34,194 nucleotides of DNA from an uncultured Porphyromonadaceae bacterium (GCA_947175295.1 CAMWMK010000031.1:1-34194), one strand, 5' to 3'. Counted from the stretch's first letter, positions 26,103-34,190 are shown. Notes: generated from the letters alone by a model not told the origin. A program made the numbers and translations.

Positions 26103-26906
26103 TTATTTGTCAGCCATAATCCGGAAGGAGTCGGCATCCCTGTAGGCAGGGAATTTATCGCGGAAGCTGTTGAGCCTGTCGAGTGAAAGCGTGGCATACA
26201 CAAGGTCTCCGCCGTCGGGATCCGCGACCGAGATGTCGTTGCCCTTGAAGTCAATGGCCATTGAAGAGCCGTCATACTCTATATCCTTCACATCCTTGCC
26301 CTTGCAGTCGACCCCGCAGACATACGCCTCGTTCTCAATGGCACGCGCCATCAGGAGTTTCTTCCATGCCTCTACCCTCGCCTTTGGCCAGTTAGCTACC
26401 GCTATCAGAAGGTCGTACTCGTTGTTGACGTTGCGGCACCAAACCGGAAACCTCACGTCGTAGCACACTATCATGGCTATCTCCCAGCCGCGGTATCTCA
26501 CCTTGAGGCGCCTTTCGCCCGGAGAAAGGAGCTTGTCTTCGCCAGCCATGGTGAAGAGATGCTTTTTATCAGCGAAATATTCCTCGCCGTTAGGCTCGAT
26601 GAAGAATGCCCTGTTGCCAAGCAGCCCTCCCGTATCGGCCAGAAAACTTCCGGCTATCGCCACCCGGTAGCGGCGAGCAAGCTGCTTCAGGCGCTCTACG
26701 GTCTCTCCCGAATTGCGCTCGGCGAGTTCCCGCAGGCTATCCTTGTCGCCATACGGGCAACCGGTGGAAAATGTCTCGGGAATAATCATGAGATCGGTAG
26801 CCGGATGCATTCGCCCGAGGGCATCCTCAAGACTTGCGAAGTTACGCTCTTTTTCGCCCCATACTATCTCCTGCGGATAGAGGCATACTTTAAGGTCTTT
26901 CATCAT
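26103..26906 (-). CDS. Nitrilase-family amidohydrolase (omega-amidase-like)
   Basis: A 267-residue carbon-nitrogen hydrolase. The catalytic residues are Glu44 (IIPETFSTG), Lys114/115 (ADKKHLFTMAGE) and Cys148 (MIVCYDVRFPVW). The last motif and KKHLFTMAGE fit the omega-amidase / YafV-type branch, which hydrolyses alpha-keto-glutaramate-like amides; the exact substrate is inferred. Met1 and Met2 (26903) are both possible starts. It follows the acyltransferase gene by two bases and ends the three-gene unit; the next sequence downstream is the threonine aldolase relic. Confidence 0.88.
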   Translation of the reverse strand: MMKDLKVCLYPQEIVWGEKERNFASLEDALGRMHPATDLMIIPETFSTGCPYGDKDSLRELAERNSGETVERLKQLARRYRVAIAGSFLADTGGLLGNRAFFIEPNGEEYFADKKHLFTMAGEDKLLSPGERRLKVRYRGWEIAMIVCYDVRFPVWCRNVNNEYDLLIAVANWPKARVEAWKKLLMARAIENEAYVCGVDCKGKDVKDIEYDGSSMAIDFKGNDISVADPDGGDLVYATLSLDRLNSFRDKFPAYRDADSFRIMADK

Positions 26907-26908
26907 TG

Positions 26909-27460
26909 TCAGGGTATGAATTTATCGGGATAGCGCGCCGCATGCTTCCATCCGGAATAATAATCCCTTATGGCCTTCATGTCGGCATCCACATCTCCCG
27001 TAGGCTGATAGGTCTGCGATATCTGTATGTGTTTCCTGCTGTAGTCGATCACTCCCAAGAGTATCGGCACTTCGGCTCCGTATGCTATATAGAGGAATCC
27101 GGTCTTCCATTTGTCTACCGCACTCCTCGTACCCTCCGGCGTGACAGCCAGATTGACGTAAGGCTCGGTCTCAAACAGCCTGACCACCCTCTCCGTAAGC
27201 GACCCCTTCGACTTGCCTTTCGAACGCTCTACCGGTATGCCACCGAAGTGGCGCAGCAGATATTTCAATGGGAAGAAAAACCAAAAGCTCTTCATAAGAA
27301 AATTGGCTTTCCTCCCCACCGATTGATAGGCCGCCAACCCGAGAAGGAAATCCCAGTTTGACGTGTGCGGAGCCACGCATATTACGCATTTATCGTAGAC
27401 CGGGACTGTTATGTCGAAGGTCCAGCCGGTCAGCTTCAATGCGAGTCTCCAGATATTCAT
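26909..27460 (-). CDS. 1-acyl-glycerol-3-phosphate acyltransferase-like protein
   Basis: A 183-residue member of the PlsC-type acyltransferase superfamily. It has the catalytic HTSNWD (HX4D, His32-Asp37) and the substrate motif TPEGTR (108-112), with GGIPVERS between them. At 183 residues it is shorter than classic PlsC (about 240) and belongs to the small form common in Bacteroidetes. It probably acylates a lysophospholipid or related lipid at the inner membrane. It is packed tightly between a small conserved gene (4 bases) and the nitrilase gene (2 bases), so the three are one operon. Confidence 0.88.
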   Translation of the reverse strand: MNIWRLALKLTGWTFDITVPVYDKCVICVAPHTSNWDFLLGLAAYQSVGRKANFLMKSFWFFFPLKYLLRHFGGIPVERSKGKSKGSLTERVVRLFETEPYVNLAVTPEGTRSAVDKWKTGFLYIAYGAEVPILLGVIDYSRKHIQISQTYQPTGDVDADMKAIRDYYSGWKHAARYPDKFIP

Positions 27461-27464
27461 GACT

Positions 27465-27815
27465 TCAGACTGCCTTATTTGCTTCCTTTACGGACTGGGG
27501 CACAGCCTCATTGAATAGCTTCAGGGCAGCCGAGATCTCTTCGTTGAAGTCCTTGCGGATCTTCTCGAAAAGCTTCTTAAAGAATTCAGCCTTAGCCTGC
27601 TTGTATTCCTCCGGATTGGCGAAGCCCTTGCGGCCACGATCGAAGAAGCGGTTGGCGTTAGCCTTGGCCGCTCCGGTAGCGCCGAGCACCTTGGCCACAG
27701 CTACGGAGATCTTCTCGCGGTCTGCGCCTTCCACATTATAGTATACTGTCATCATTTCGTCGCACATGGATGCGCCTACAGCCTCTACGGCTTTCTTAAA
27801 CTGCTGTTTATTCAT
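27465..27815 (-). CDS. Small conserved hypothetical protein
   Basis: A 116-residue Lys/Ala/Glu-rich soluble protein, probably all helical, without a signal peptide or membrane segment. I do not recognise a named domain. Repeated FFKK/FEKIRK-type amphipathic helices are seen in the C-terminal half. It is the first gene of the minus-strand unit with the acyltransferase and nitrilase genes. A near-consensus -7 element (TAACTTTA on the minus strand, about 27826-27833) lies close to the ATG. Confidence 0.75.
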   Translation of the reverse strand: MNKQQFKKAVEAVGASMCDEMMTVYYNVEGADREKISVAVAKVLGATGAAKANANRFFDRGRKGFANPEEYKQAKAEFFKKLFEKIRKDFNEEISAALKLFNEAVPQSVKEANKAV

Positions 27816-27973
27816 CTTTTTTTTCTATAAAGTTAAGTTTATACGTTTTGTCATTTCCATCGCTTTGTTCCTTTTGCGGAGCGGTGTCTTCATCTATATA
27901 ACAAACTTACCTCCGCTTTTTGTTCTGTCCAACTTTATGAAGTTTTACGCGTTTTATAAGAAAACAATTGGCT

Positions 27974-28031
27974 TAAGTAGCTATTCAAATGTCAGAGCGA
28001 CTGATATGCGTTTAATCTGAACAGCTACTTA
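27974..28031 (+). repeat. Interspersed repeat copy D with perfect 9-base inverted ends
   Basis: TAAGTAGCT (27974-27982) and AGCTACTTA (28023-28031) are perfect inverted repeats around 40 bases. The right end, TTTAATCTGAACAGCTACTT (28011-28030), matches the end segments of copies A and B. It lies in the divergent spacer between the small hypothetical gene and the lysozyme-like gene; nothing else is recognised in that 260-base spacer. Confidence 0.75.
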
Positions 28032-28075
28032 TCCATTTAAATATCTATGGAAAAAGCTACGTAAACAGAATATTA

Positions 28076-28741
28076 ATGAAAAAACTACCGTTATTGATAT
28101 TGATCTTCGTCGTAGGTCTCGGTCTGGGATTCGCCGTCACGCAGACAGATACCCAGCCGCGCAAGGCTCCTACGTTTGAAGACGCCATAGCCATCATTAA
28201 GAAATATGAAGGCATCAGCGGGCCAAGTCACTGGCCTTTCGTTGGATATGGCCATAAAGTTATGCCGGGCGAAAAGTTCACCCGAGGTAAGAAACTATCT
28301 GAAGCAGAAGCCGACGCTCTGGCACGTAAGGACTACGCGAAACTCTGCGCGAAATACCGTGAATTCGGAGCCGACAGCCTCCTGCTGGCGGCCCTTGCCT
28401 ACAATTGCGGACCGGGAGTAGTAGCGAAGTCGAGCGTGCTTTCCAAACTGAAGGCCGGCAACCGCGACATCGAGGCCTCTTATCTTGCCCACTGCCGCTA
28501 CCGGGGGAAGCAGCTCTCTCAGCTTAAGCGCCGACGTCAGGAGGAGCTCGCCACCCTATTTGTGAAGGATCCCTCTACGCTCATCAATGAAGTGGAGGAA
28601 GAAGTGCAGCATATCGAAGCTTCCGCAGTGGCGCTTGAGGATGCCTCTCAGAAGGCCGACTCCATCAATAATGCCGGGCACAGCCAGGATTCCGGAGCTA
28701 AAGACGCAGCCCGTCTCAAGGAAGACTCAGAGGCGGAATAA
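28076..28741 (+). CDS. Membrane-anchored lysozyme-like protein (GH24-type)
   Basis: A 221-residue protein with an N-terminal hydrophobic segment (5-21, signal anchor or signal peptide) and a phage-lysozyme-type domain (about 34-155). The catalytic Glu45 is in KYEGISGP, GYGHKV is at 57-62, and LAALAYNCGPG matches the later helix. Such enzymes cleave the MurNAc-GlcNAc backbone. The T4-type Asp eight residues on is not conserved here (the region reads PSHWPFVGYGH), as in other Bacteroidales members. The acidic, Ala/Ser/Asp-rich C-terminal 60 residues look disordered. A lipoprotein gene follows 34 bases on. Confidence 0.75.
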   Translation: MKKLPLLILIFVVGLGLGFAVTQTDTQPRKAPTFEDAIAIIKKYEGISGPSHWPFVGYGHKVMPGEKFTRGKKLSEAEADALARKDYAKLCAKYREFGADSLLLAALAYNCGPGVVAKSSVLSKLKAGNRDIEASYLAHCRYRGKQLSQLKRRRQEELATLFVKDPSTLINEVEEEVQHIEASAVALEDASQKADSINNAGHSQDSGAKDAARLKEDSEAE

Positions 28742-28775
28742 CGATTTTTTATGAACGTATAATATCAATATTGAA

Positions 28776-29600
28776 ATGAAAGGATTGATCAATAGAAAGG
28801 CAATCATAACGCTTTTTGCAGCTACGGCTGCCATATTCACCTCCCTCTCCCTCGCATCTTGCCATAATGCGAACGCAAGCAAGGAGTCGGCGCAGTCTTC
28901 TCTCGGCGACCCCCGCCCCGACAAGGAGCTTGACCGATTGATGCGTGCCCTCGCCGACGGCGATGCAGCGGGATTCGCTTCCCTCTGCGTCTATCCCATC
29001 GTTCGCCCATATCCGCTTAAGGATATAGAAGACTCCCTATCGATGGTCGACTATTTCCCGATTCTTGTGGATGCTCCGCTTCGTGAGAAAATGAAGAAGG
29101 GAAAGGTCGGCGACTGGGAAAGCTACGGATGGAGAGGATGGAGCATGGGCGACGACCGCCCCATCTGGTTTGACGAGGGAGTACAGTTCATCGACTATCA
29201 GTCGGCGGCCGAGTCCGGACTGCAGAACATGCTCGCCCGGGAGGAACTCAAGACCCTTGCTCCCGCCTACCGTGAAGGATGGACACCCGTTATGACACTG
29301 ATCCAGACCGACGGACGCTCGGTGATCCGCATTGACTCCAAAGGCGAAAAATACAGGATGATGGCTTTCGACAACACTGTCGACGTCTCCGGAAAACCAT
29401 CCATGTTCCTCCTCGGTTCGCTGCAGACGGAAGGTTCAGCCGGCTACCGCAACTTTGAATTCACCGACTCCGTCGGCACAAAGGCGCAATACAGCCCCGA
29501 CGGCGAAGCCGCCGACAGGGTCTTCTTCTCCGGTCCGCGTTCGCCATATAAGGAGATGAATGTGCGTTCAGGCTATTGGCGCGACGTAGTGCGCCATTAA
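28776..29600 (+). CDS. Lipoprotein of unknown function
   Basis: A 274-residue protein with a signal peptide and lipobox LASC, giving the lipidated Cys29. After a flexible region it has a mixed alpha/beta body with many aromatic residues (WESYGWRGWSMGDDRPIWFDEG). No catalytic motif or named domain is recognised. The residues after the Cys (HNANASKES) do not form the acidic surface-export signal known in Bacteroidetes, so retention on the periplasmic side is more likely (inference). It is probably cotranscribed with the lysozyme-like gene. Confidence 0.75.
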   Translation: MKGLINRKAIITLFAATAAIFTSLSLASCHNANASKESAQSSLGDPRPDKELDRLMRALADGDAAGFASLCVYPIVRPYPLKDIEDSLSMVDYFPILVDAPLREKMKKGKVGDWESYGWRGWSMGDDRPIWFDEGVQFIDYQSAAESGLQNMLAREELKTLAPAYREGWTPVMTLIQTDGRSVIRIDSKGEKYRMMAFDNTVDVSGKPSMFLLGSLQTEGSAGYRNFEFTDSVGTKAQYSPDGEAADRVFFSGPRSPYKEMNVRSGYWRDVVRH

Positions 29601-29604
29601 AATC

Positions 29605-29711
29605 TAAGTAGTAATGCATAATTCACAATGCATAATGCATAATTGTTTGTCGCTGAAACTCAGTCGAAGACATTTTTGTGATACTATACATTTAATTTGA
29701 CCAGCTACTAA
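29605..29711 (+). repeat. Interspersed repeat copy B
   Basis: This block is bounded by TAAGTAG (29605-29611) and CTACTAA (29705-29711), near-inverted ends. It contains three ATAATGCAT-type units, the 28-base segment shared with copy A (29631-29658), and TTTAATTTGACCAGCTACT (29691-29709). Confidence 0.8.
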
Positions 29712-29736
29712 TTAAAGACAATATATTACAGATTAA

Positions 29737-29768
29737 AGTCTTGAGTCTTATGCCCAATACTCAGGACT
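29737..29768 (+). promoter_or_regulatory. Hairpin in the helicase leader
   Basis: AGTCTTGAGT (29737-29746) pairs with ACTCAGGACT (29759-29768), with one G-U-type pair, just 15 bases before the helicase ATG. It is related in sequence to the CTTAAG cluster before trxA. It could influence translation, or be a decayed repeat. Confidence 0.45.
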
Positions 29769-29783
29769 GAAAGCTACCGACAC

Positions 29784-31859
29784 ATGACGAATGAAAAATT
29801 AGACCTCGCATGGCGCCTCGTGGAAGACACGGGCGCCAACGTGTTCATAACGGGAAAGGCCGGCACCGGAAAGACCACTTTCCTCAAGCGACTAAAGGAG
29901 GAAAGCTCCAAGAACATCGCGGTGCTCGCTCCTACCGGAATCGCGGCCCTCAATGCAGGGGGCATGACGATCCATAGTTTCTTCCAGCTTTCCTTCTCCC
30001 CATTTATCCCGGGAATAGGACAGGCTGGGGGAAATTCGCGTTTCAGCAAATACTCGAAGCAGAAGATCAAGATTCTACGGAGCATCGACACCATCGTGAT
30101 AGATGAGATAAGCATGGTGCGCGCCGACATACTCGACGCCATCGACGCGAAACTCCGCCGCTACCGCAACGCGGCCCTTCCGATGGGCGGCGTGCAGCTC
30201 GTGATGATAGGCGACATCCAACAGCTTCCGCCCGTGGTGCGCGAAGATGAATGGCGCATGCTGAGCGAGCACTATCACTCACCCTATTTCTTCGACAGCC
30301 TACTGCTGCGTGAGACTCCATTCGAGACCATAGAGCTCACCAAGGTGTACCGCCAGAAGGATGCCGATTTCCTCGATATCCTCAATGCCATACGCGAGAA
30401 CCGCGTAGATTCATCTGTGCTCCGAAAACTCAATGCGCGATATATACCGGGCTTCGACCCCAAGGATGAAGAGCGGTATATCCGGCTGATGACCCACAAC
30501 CATCAGGCGCAGCGCGTCAATGAGCATCATATGGCCGCTTTGAAGGCGAGGAAACACGTCTTCAAGGCTCAGATAGAAGGTGATTTCCCTGAACTTATCT
30601 ACCCTGCGGAGGCAGAACTCGTTCTTAAGGAAGGGGCACAGGTGATGTTTCTGAAAAACGATTCACAGGAACACCGCTACTACAACGGCACCATCGGCCG
30701 CATAAGGAGCATCTCCGGCGACGGGAAGATATCCGTGACCCTCGGCGACGGCACCCCGCCCATTGAGGTGGCTACCGAGACCTGGGAGAATATGGCCTAT
30801 ACCGTAGATGAGAAGTCGAAGGAAATGAAGGAGAAGGTCGTAGGGCGTTTCACCCAGGTCCCTCTCCGTGCGGCATGGGCCATCACGATACATAAGAGTC
30901 AGGGCCTGACGTTCGACAAAGCCATCATCAACGCCTCGGATGCTTTTGCCCATGGCCAGACCTATGTGGCCCTAAGCCGCTGCCGTTCGCTCAAGGGGCT
31001 TGTGCTTGAAAGCCCGCTCTCCCACTCCTCCATTATTTCCGACCATACCGTAGCCATGTTTGAGCACGAATGCAGCGCCAACGAAGCTGACGGAAAACGA
31101 GTGGATGGGCTTCAGGTGGAGTTCGCGCTACGGCTTGACCTTGAGATTCCCGACCTTACCGGAGTACGCAACGCTTTGGACTCACTCCACCGCACCATCC
31201 AGATAAGCCATGCCTCAGCCTTCCCGAAGGCTACCGCTGAGTTCGGCGAGATGCTGGCTAATGCGTTCAAGGATATCTACGATGTTTCGCTTCGCTTTCA
31301 GCAACAGCTCCGCCGGATGGCGGCTCAGGGCGCCTCTTCCCCAGCCATCTACGACCGTCTAAAGGCTGCCGCATCATATTTCACCGATCAGCTTGACCCC
31401 ATCGTCGATTTTCTCCGGAGCCTTCCGCAGGAGATCGACAGCAAGGAGGCCCGGAAGAAGTTTGAGGAGGCTATGTCTGTCGTGGAGCTTGAAGTCAATC
31501 TCAAGTATGCCCTTTTCCAGGCAACCCTTAAGAAAAGACTCGCTCCCAAGGATTTCATGAAGATCAAGAGGGAGGTGTCGATGACCGACCCGCAATGGGT
31601 GAAACCCGATTCAAAGGCGAAGGAGTCCCTCTCCAACGCCGACATAGATGATCCGGAACTGTATCAGAAACTCGTCAAATGGCGCAGGAAGAAAGCCGAG
31701 GAGGAAGACGTTCCAGCTTATGTGGTGCTTGGCAACAAGACACTCGTATTTCTCGCCAACGAACGTCCGCAGACCGAAGAAGACCTCCTCGCCATTCCCG
31801 GCATCGGACGCATGAAAGCAGCTGCCTACGGCTCCGATCTCCTCGCACTCATGAAATAG
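29784..31859 (+). CDS. Pif1/RecD-like helicase with C-terminal HRDC-like region
   Basis: A 691-residue superfamily 1 helicase. It has Walker A GKAGTGKTT (24-32), APTGIAALNAGG (49-60), Walker B VIDEIS (105-110), GDIQQLPPV and, after a middle region, ITIHKSQGLTFDKA and YVALSRCRSLKGL, the late motifs of Pif1-type helicases. The last 60 or so residues (PAYVVLGNKTLVFLANERP and LLAIPGIGRMKAAAYG) form an HRDC-like nucleic-acid-binding region. It probably unwinds DNA during replication or repair; the exact role is inferred. It has its own spacer upstream with repeat copy B. Confidence 0.9.
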   Translation: MTNEKLDLAWRLVEDTGANVFITGKAGTGKTTFLKRLKEESSKNIAVLAPTGIAALNAGGMTIHSFFQLSFSPFIPGIGQAGGNSRFSKYSKQKIKILRSIDTIVIDEISMVRADILDAIDAKLRRYRNAALPMGGVQLVMIGDIQQLPPVVREDEWRMLSEHYHSPYFFDSLLLRETPFETIELTKVYRQKDADFLDILNAIRENRVDSSVLRKLNARYIPGFDPKDEERYIRLMTHNHQAQRVNEHHMAALKARKHVFKAQIEGDFPELIYPAEAELVLKEGAQVMFLKNDSQEHRYYNGTIGRIRSISGDGKISVTLGDGTPPIEVATETWENMAYTVDEKSKEMKEKVVGRFTQVPLRAAWAITIHKSQGLTFDKAIINASDAFAHGQTYVALSRCRSLKGLVLESPLSHSSIISDHTVAMFEHECSANEADGKRVDGLQVEFALRLDLEIPDLTGVRNALDSLHRTIQISHASAFPKATAEFGEMLANAFKDIYDVSLRFQQQLRRMAAQGASSPAIYDRLKAAASYFTDQLDPIVDFLRSLPQEIDSKEARKKFEEAMSVVELEVNLKYALFQATLKKRLAPKDFMKIKREVSMTDPQWVKPDSKAKESLSNADIDDPELYQKLVKWRRKKAEEEDVPAYVVLGNKTLVFLANERPQTEEDLLAIPGIGRMKAAAYGSDLLALMK

Positions 31860-31895
31860 CTTGCGGCAAACGAATCAAACCATCATACACTTAAA

Positions 31896-31926
31896 AGAGC
31901 CTCGGCCATACATCGGTCGAGGCTCT
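31896..31926. terminator. Terminator between the helicase and MscS genes
   Basis: AGAGCCTCG (31896-31904) and CGAGGCTCT (31918-31926) form a perfect stem. The T-tract (CTCTTTT) is on the minus strand, so it best serves the convergent MscS gene, and possibly both. Confidence 0.7.
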
Positions 31927-31929
31927 CAA

Positions 31930-31974
31930 ATTATGAATTATGACTTGACTTAGTAGCTAATCATGCATTATTCA
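31930..31974 (-). repeat. Interspersed repeat copy C overlapping the MscS stop
   Basis: On the minus strand this reads AATAATGCATGATTAGCTAC followed by CAAGTCATAATTCATAATT, closely matching copy A (ATAATGCACAATTAGCTAC ... CAAGTCATAATGCATAATT). Its ATAATGCATGA part encodes the last residues and stop of the MscS protein. Confidence 0.7.
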
Positions 31975-32845
31975 CAAGGTGCACATCCAACTGCGGGAAC
32001 GGGAAGTGAACCCCCTTCTGCGGCAGTTCGGCATACATCCGCTGCGTTATGTCGAAATAAAGCCCCCAGTAGTCGGCGCTATGACACCAGGCCCTTATCG
32101 TCAGAATCAGAGCGCTGTCGCCGAGTTCCTTAAGCCCTACGAATACAGCCTGACTCGGATCATCCTTCACCACTCGCCCGTCGGAATTCAGGATTTCCTT
32201 GATCGCGGCAGATGCCGTCTCGAAGTCATCGCCATACTGAATCGAAAGCGACCAGTCTACCCTTCTCATCGGCTGCACCGAATAGTTGTTGATGCTGCCC
32301 GTGGAGAGCACTCCGTTGGGGATCATTATGGTCTTGTTGTCGGGTGTGGTGATGACGGTATTGAACATAAGCACCTCCTTCACTGTGCCTGCGAAACCCT
32401 GAGCCTCTATGTAGTCGCCTACCTTATAAGGCTTGAGTATCAATATCAGCACTCCTCCCGCGAAGTTCTGGAGCGTTCCGCTCAGCGCCATACCGATAGC
32501 GACGCCGGCCGAAGCGAAGAGGGCAAGGAATGAACTCGTCTCTATGCCCAGGATGCCTATAATGGTCACCACAAGGATGAAATAGAGCAATATCTTCGTG
32601 AAGCTGAGCATGAATGTCTTCAGCGAGAGATCGACGTGTCTCTTATCGAATACATTCGTAAGCAACTGATTTATCTTCCGGATGATGAATCGTCCGATAT
32701 AGAAGACTACAATAGCAATCACGAGCTTGAAGCCGAAGCTCACGAGCATGTTGGCCAGTTTCGACATGGCGTCTTGGAAAGAGATGTTTTTAAACATCTC
32801 TATCACTTTGGCAATGGTTCCTTGGTTTTCCGCTAATAGAATCAT
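31961..32845 (-). CDS. Small-conductance mechanosensitive channel (MscS family)
   Basis: A 294-residue inner-membrane channel that releases solutes during osmotic downshock. It has three membrane segments (about 36-55, 83-103 and 108-140). The pore helix follows the MscS pattern (ASAGVAIGMALSGTLQNFAGGV) and continues into KPYKVGDYIEAQG and the cytoplasmic beta and alpha/beta domains. The length is near E. coli MscS (286). The last residues (NNA, then stop) come from an interspersed repeat, so the native C-terminus may have been altered slightly. Confidence 0.93.
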   Translation of the reverse strand: MILLAENQGTIAKVIEMFKNISFQDAMSKLANMLVSFGFKLVIAIVVFYIGRFIIRKINQLLTNVFDKRHVDLSLKTFMLSFTKILLYFILVVTIIGILGIETSSFLALFASAGVAIGMALSGTLQNFAGGVLILILKPYKVGDYIEAQGFAGTVKEVLMFNTVITTPDNKTIMIPNGVLSTGSINNYSVQPMRRVDWSLSIQYGDDFETASAAIKEILNSDGRVVKDDPSQAVFVGLKELGDSALILTIRAWCHSADYWGLYFDITQRMYAELPQKGVHFPFPQLDVHLVNNA

Positions 32846-32942
32846 ATGGTTTAAGTTTTAAGTTTATTACTATTGTCGCACTGTTGATGCGCCCGCGGTC
32901 TTGGGCTCACTACTTTAATACACCGAAACCTACCAGATGGTT

Positions 32943-33110
32943 CTATGATTCATTGCTTTTCGTGCGTCCGTGTCTTCTGAGCGATTCGGCGATGATCCAC
33001 TGTATCTGTCCGTTGACCGACCGGAACTCCTGCGCGGCCCACTTCTCCACCTGCTCCATCATCTCCGGATCAAGCCTCAGAAGAAATCCCTTGTTTGCCT
33101 GCTTAGCCAT
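32943..33110 (-). CDS. Arc-type ribbon-helix-helix DNA-binding protein
   Basis: A 55-residue protein beginning MAKQANKGFLLRLDPEMMEQ. FLLRLDPEM gives the beta strand, and MEQVEKWAAQEF and VNGQIQWIIAESLRRH the two helices of an Arc/MetJ ribbon-helix-helix, the expected full size for such a repressor. It starts 5 bases after the stop of the SPFH gene, on the same strand, so the two are cotranscribed. It may regulate its own operon or serve as a small adaptor; the DNA target is unknown. Confidence 0.85.
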   Translation of the reverse strand: MAKQANKGFLLRLDPEMMEQVEKWAAQEFRSVNGQIQWIIAESLRRHGRTKSNES

Positions 33111-33115
33111 TATGA

Positions 33116-34102
33116 TTATTGATACAAGGTCCCCGTGTTCAGCACAGGCTGGGCGGGCTCGTCGGCGCAGAGCACTACAAGCAGGTTGCTCACCATGGCC
33201 GCCTTCCTTTCCTCGTCGAGCTCCACTATCTGCTCCTCGCTGAGTTGGTCGAGCGCCATCTTAACCATGCTGACCGCTCCTTCCACAATCTTTTCCCTTG
33301 CTGAGATAATGGCCGAAGCCTGCTGGCGACGAAGCATCACTGCTGCTATCTCAGGCGCATATGCCAGATAGTTGAGTCGGGCTTCCACCACTTCTATTCC
33401 CGCCATCGCGAGGCGCTCGTTGAGCTTCTGCTCAAGCTGCTCGTTGATCTCATGGCCGTCGCTTCGGAGCGTGATTTCCTCATGGCGCCCGCTTTCCTCG
33501 TCGTAGGCATATTTGCCCGTCACTTCTCGAAGCGCAGCGTCGCTCTGGATATTGACGAATGCATCAAGAGCGTTGGCTATGGAGCCTGTCTGTCCGGCTG
33601 TAACGCCACTGTTCGTAACGTTTATAAACGACGTTGAACCGGAATCGACATCAAACACCGCACGATAAGTGTCTTTCACTTTCCATACCAATACCATACC
33701 GATCATTACCGGATTGCCCACCTTATCGTTGACCTTGATGGGCGCGATGTCCATATTGCGGATTCGAAGCGATATCTTCTTCTTTGTCATGAAGGGATTT
33801 GTCCAATAGAAACCTGTGTTTCTGAACGTGCCGCGGTATTTTCCGAAGAAGATCATCACCATTGCCTGATTGGGCTGGAGCACGAAAAATCCACACAGCA
33901 AAAGCACCATCCCGATAAGGCCCAATGCCGTAAGCACTCCCGGAATCCACCACATCTCCTCTGGCAGCCCGATGAAAAACAACGCGATTATCACCGGAAT
34001 CATAAGGATCAGTCCCAACATCCCGAATCCGTTTACGGTCTTTCCCTCGAAGTGAATCTCTCTATTCTCTTTCATCTCTCTGATTATTTGATAGTTAGAC
34101 AT
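33116..34102 (-). CDS. SPFH/band-7 domain membrane protein
   Basis: A 328-residue protein with two adjacent N-terminal membrane segments (about 24-46 and 50-73), then an SPFH/band-7 domain from about residue 75 (VLQPNQAMVMIFFGKYRGT, FYWTNPFMTKKKISLRIRN). The C-terminal half has the helical NEQLEQKLNERLAMAGIEVV region and RRQQASAIISAREKIVEGA, as in stomatin/prohibitin relatives. SPFH proteins assemble into large membrane cages or microdomains and often modulate proteases; no NfeD partner or protease gene is seen here. It is followed directly by an Arc-type regulator gene. Confidence 0.9.
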   Translation of the reverse strand: MSNYQIIREMKENREIHFEGKTVNGFGMLGLILMIPVIIALFFIGLPEEMWWIPGVLTALGLIGMVLLLCGFFVLQPNQAMVMIFFGKYRGTFRNTGFYWTNPFMTKKKISLRIRNMDIAPIKVNDKVGNPVMIGMVLVWKVKDTYRAVFDVDSGSTSFINVTNSGVTAGQTGSIANALDAFVNIQSDAALREVTGKYAYDEESGRHEEITLRSDGHEINEQLEQKLNERLAMAGIEVVEARLNYLAYAPEIAAVMLRRQQASAIISAREKIVEGAVSMVKMALDQLSEEQIVELDEERKAAMVSNLLVVLCADEPAQPVLNTGTLYQ

Positions 34103-34173
34103 AAGGATAATTTCTGCATTCCGAATTATGATATTATTTTAATAAGTAGTAACTAAAAATTAATGTACATATG

Positions 34174-34190
34174 TTGGCACGGTTTTTGCT
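34174..34190 (+). promoter_or_regulatory. Sigma-54 promoter pointing out of the window
   Basis: TTGGCACG-GTTT-TTGCT matches the sigma-54 -24/-12 consensus at every key base, with GG (34176-34177) and GC (34188-34189) separated by exactly 10 bases. It points rightwards, divergent from the SPFH gene, so its target lies beyond the window. Confidence 0.75.

Noticed and set aside
25888..26145. Plus-strand open frame over the threonine aldolase relic
   Set aside because: The minus strand carries the recognisable aldolase sequence, so this is its shadow.
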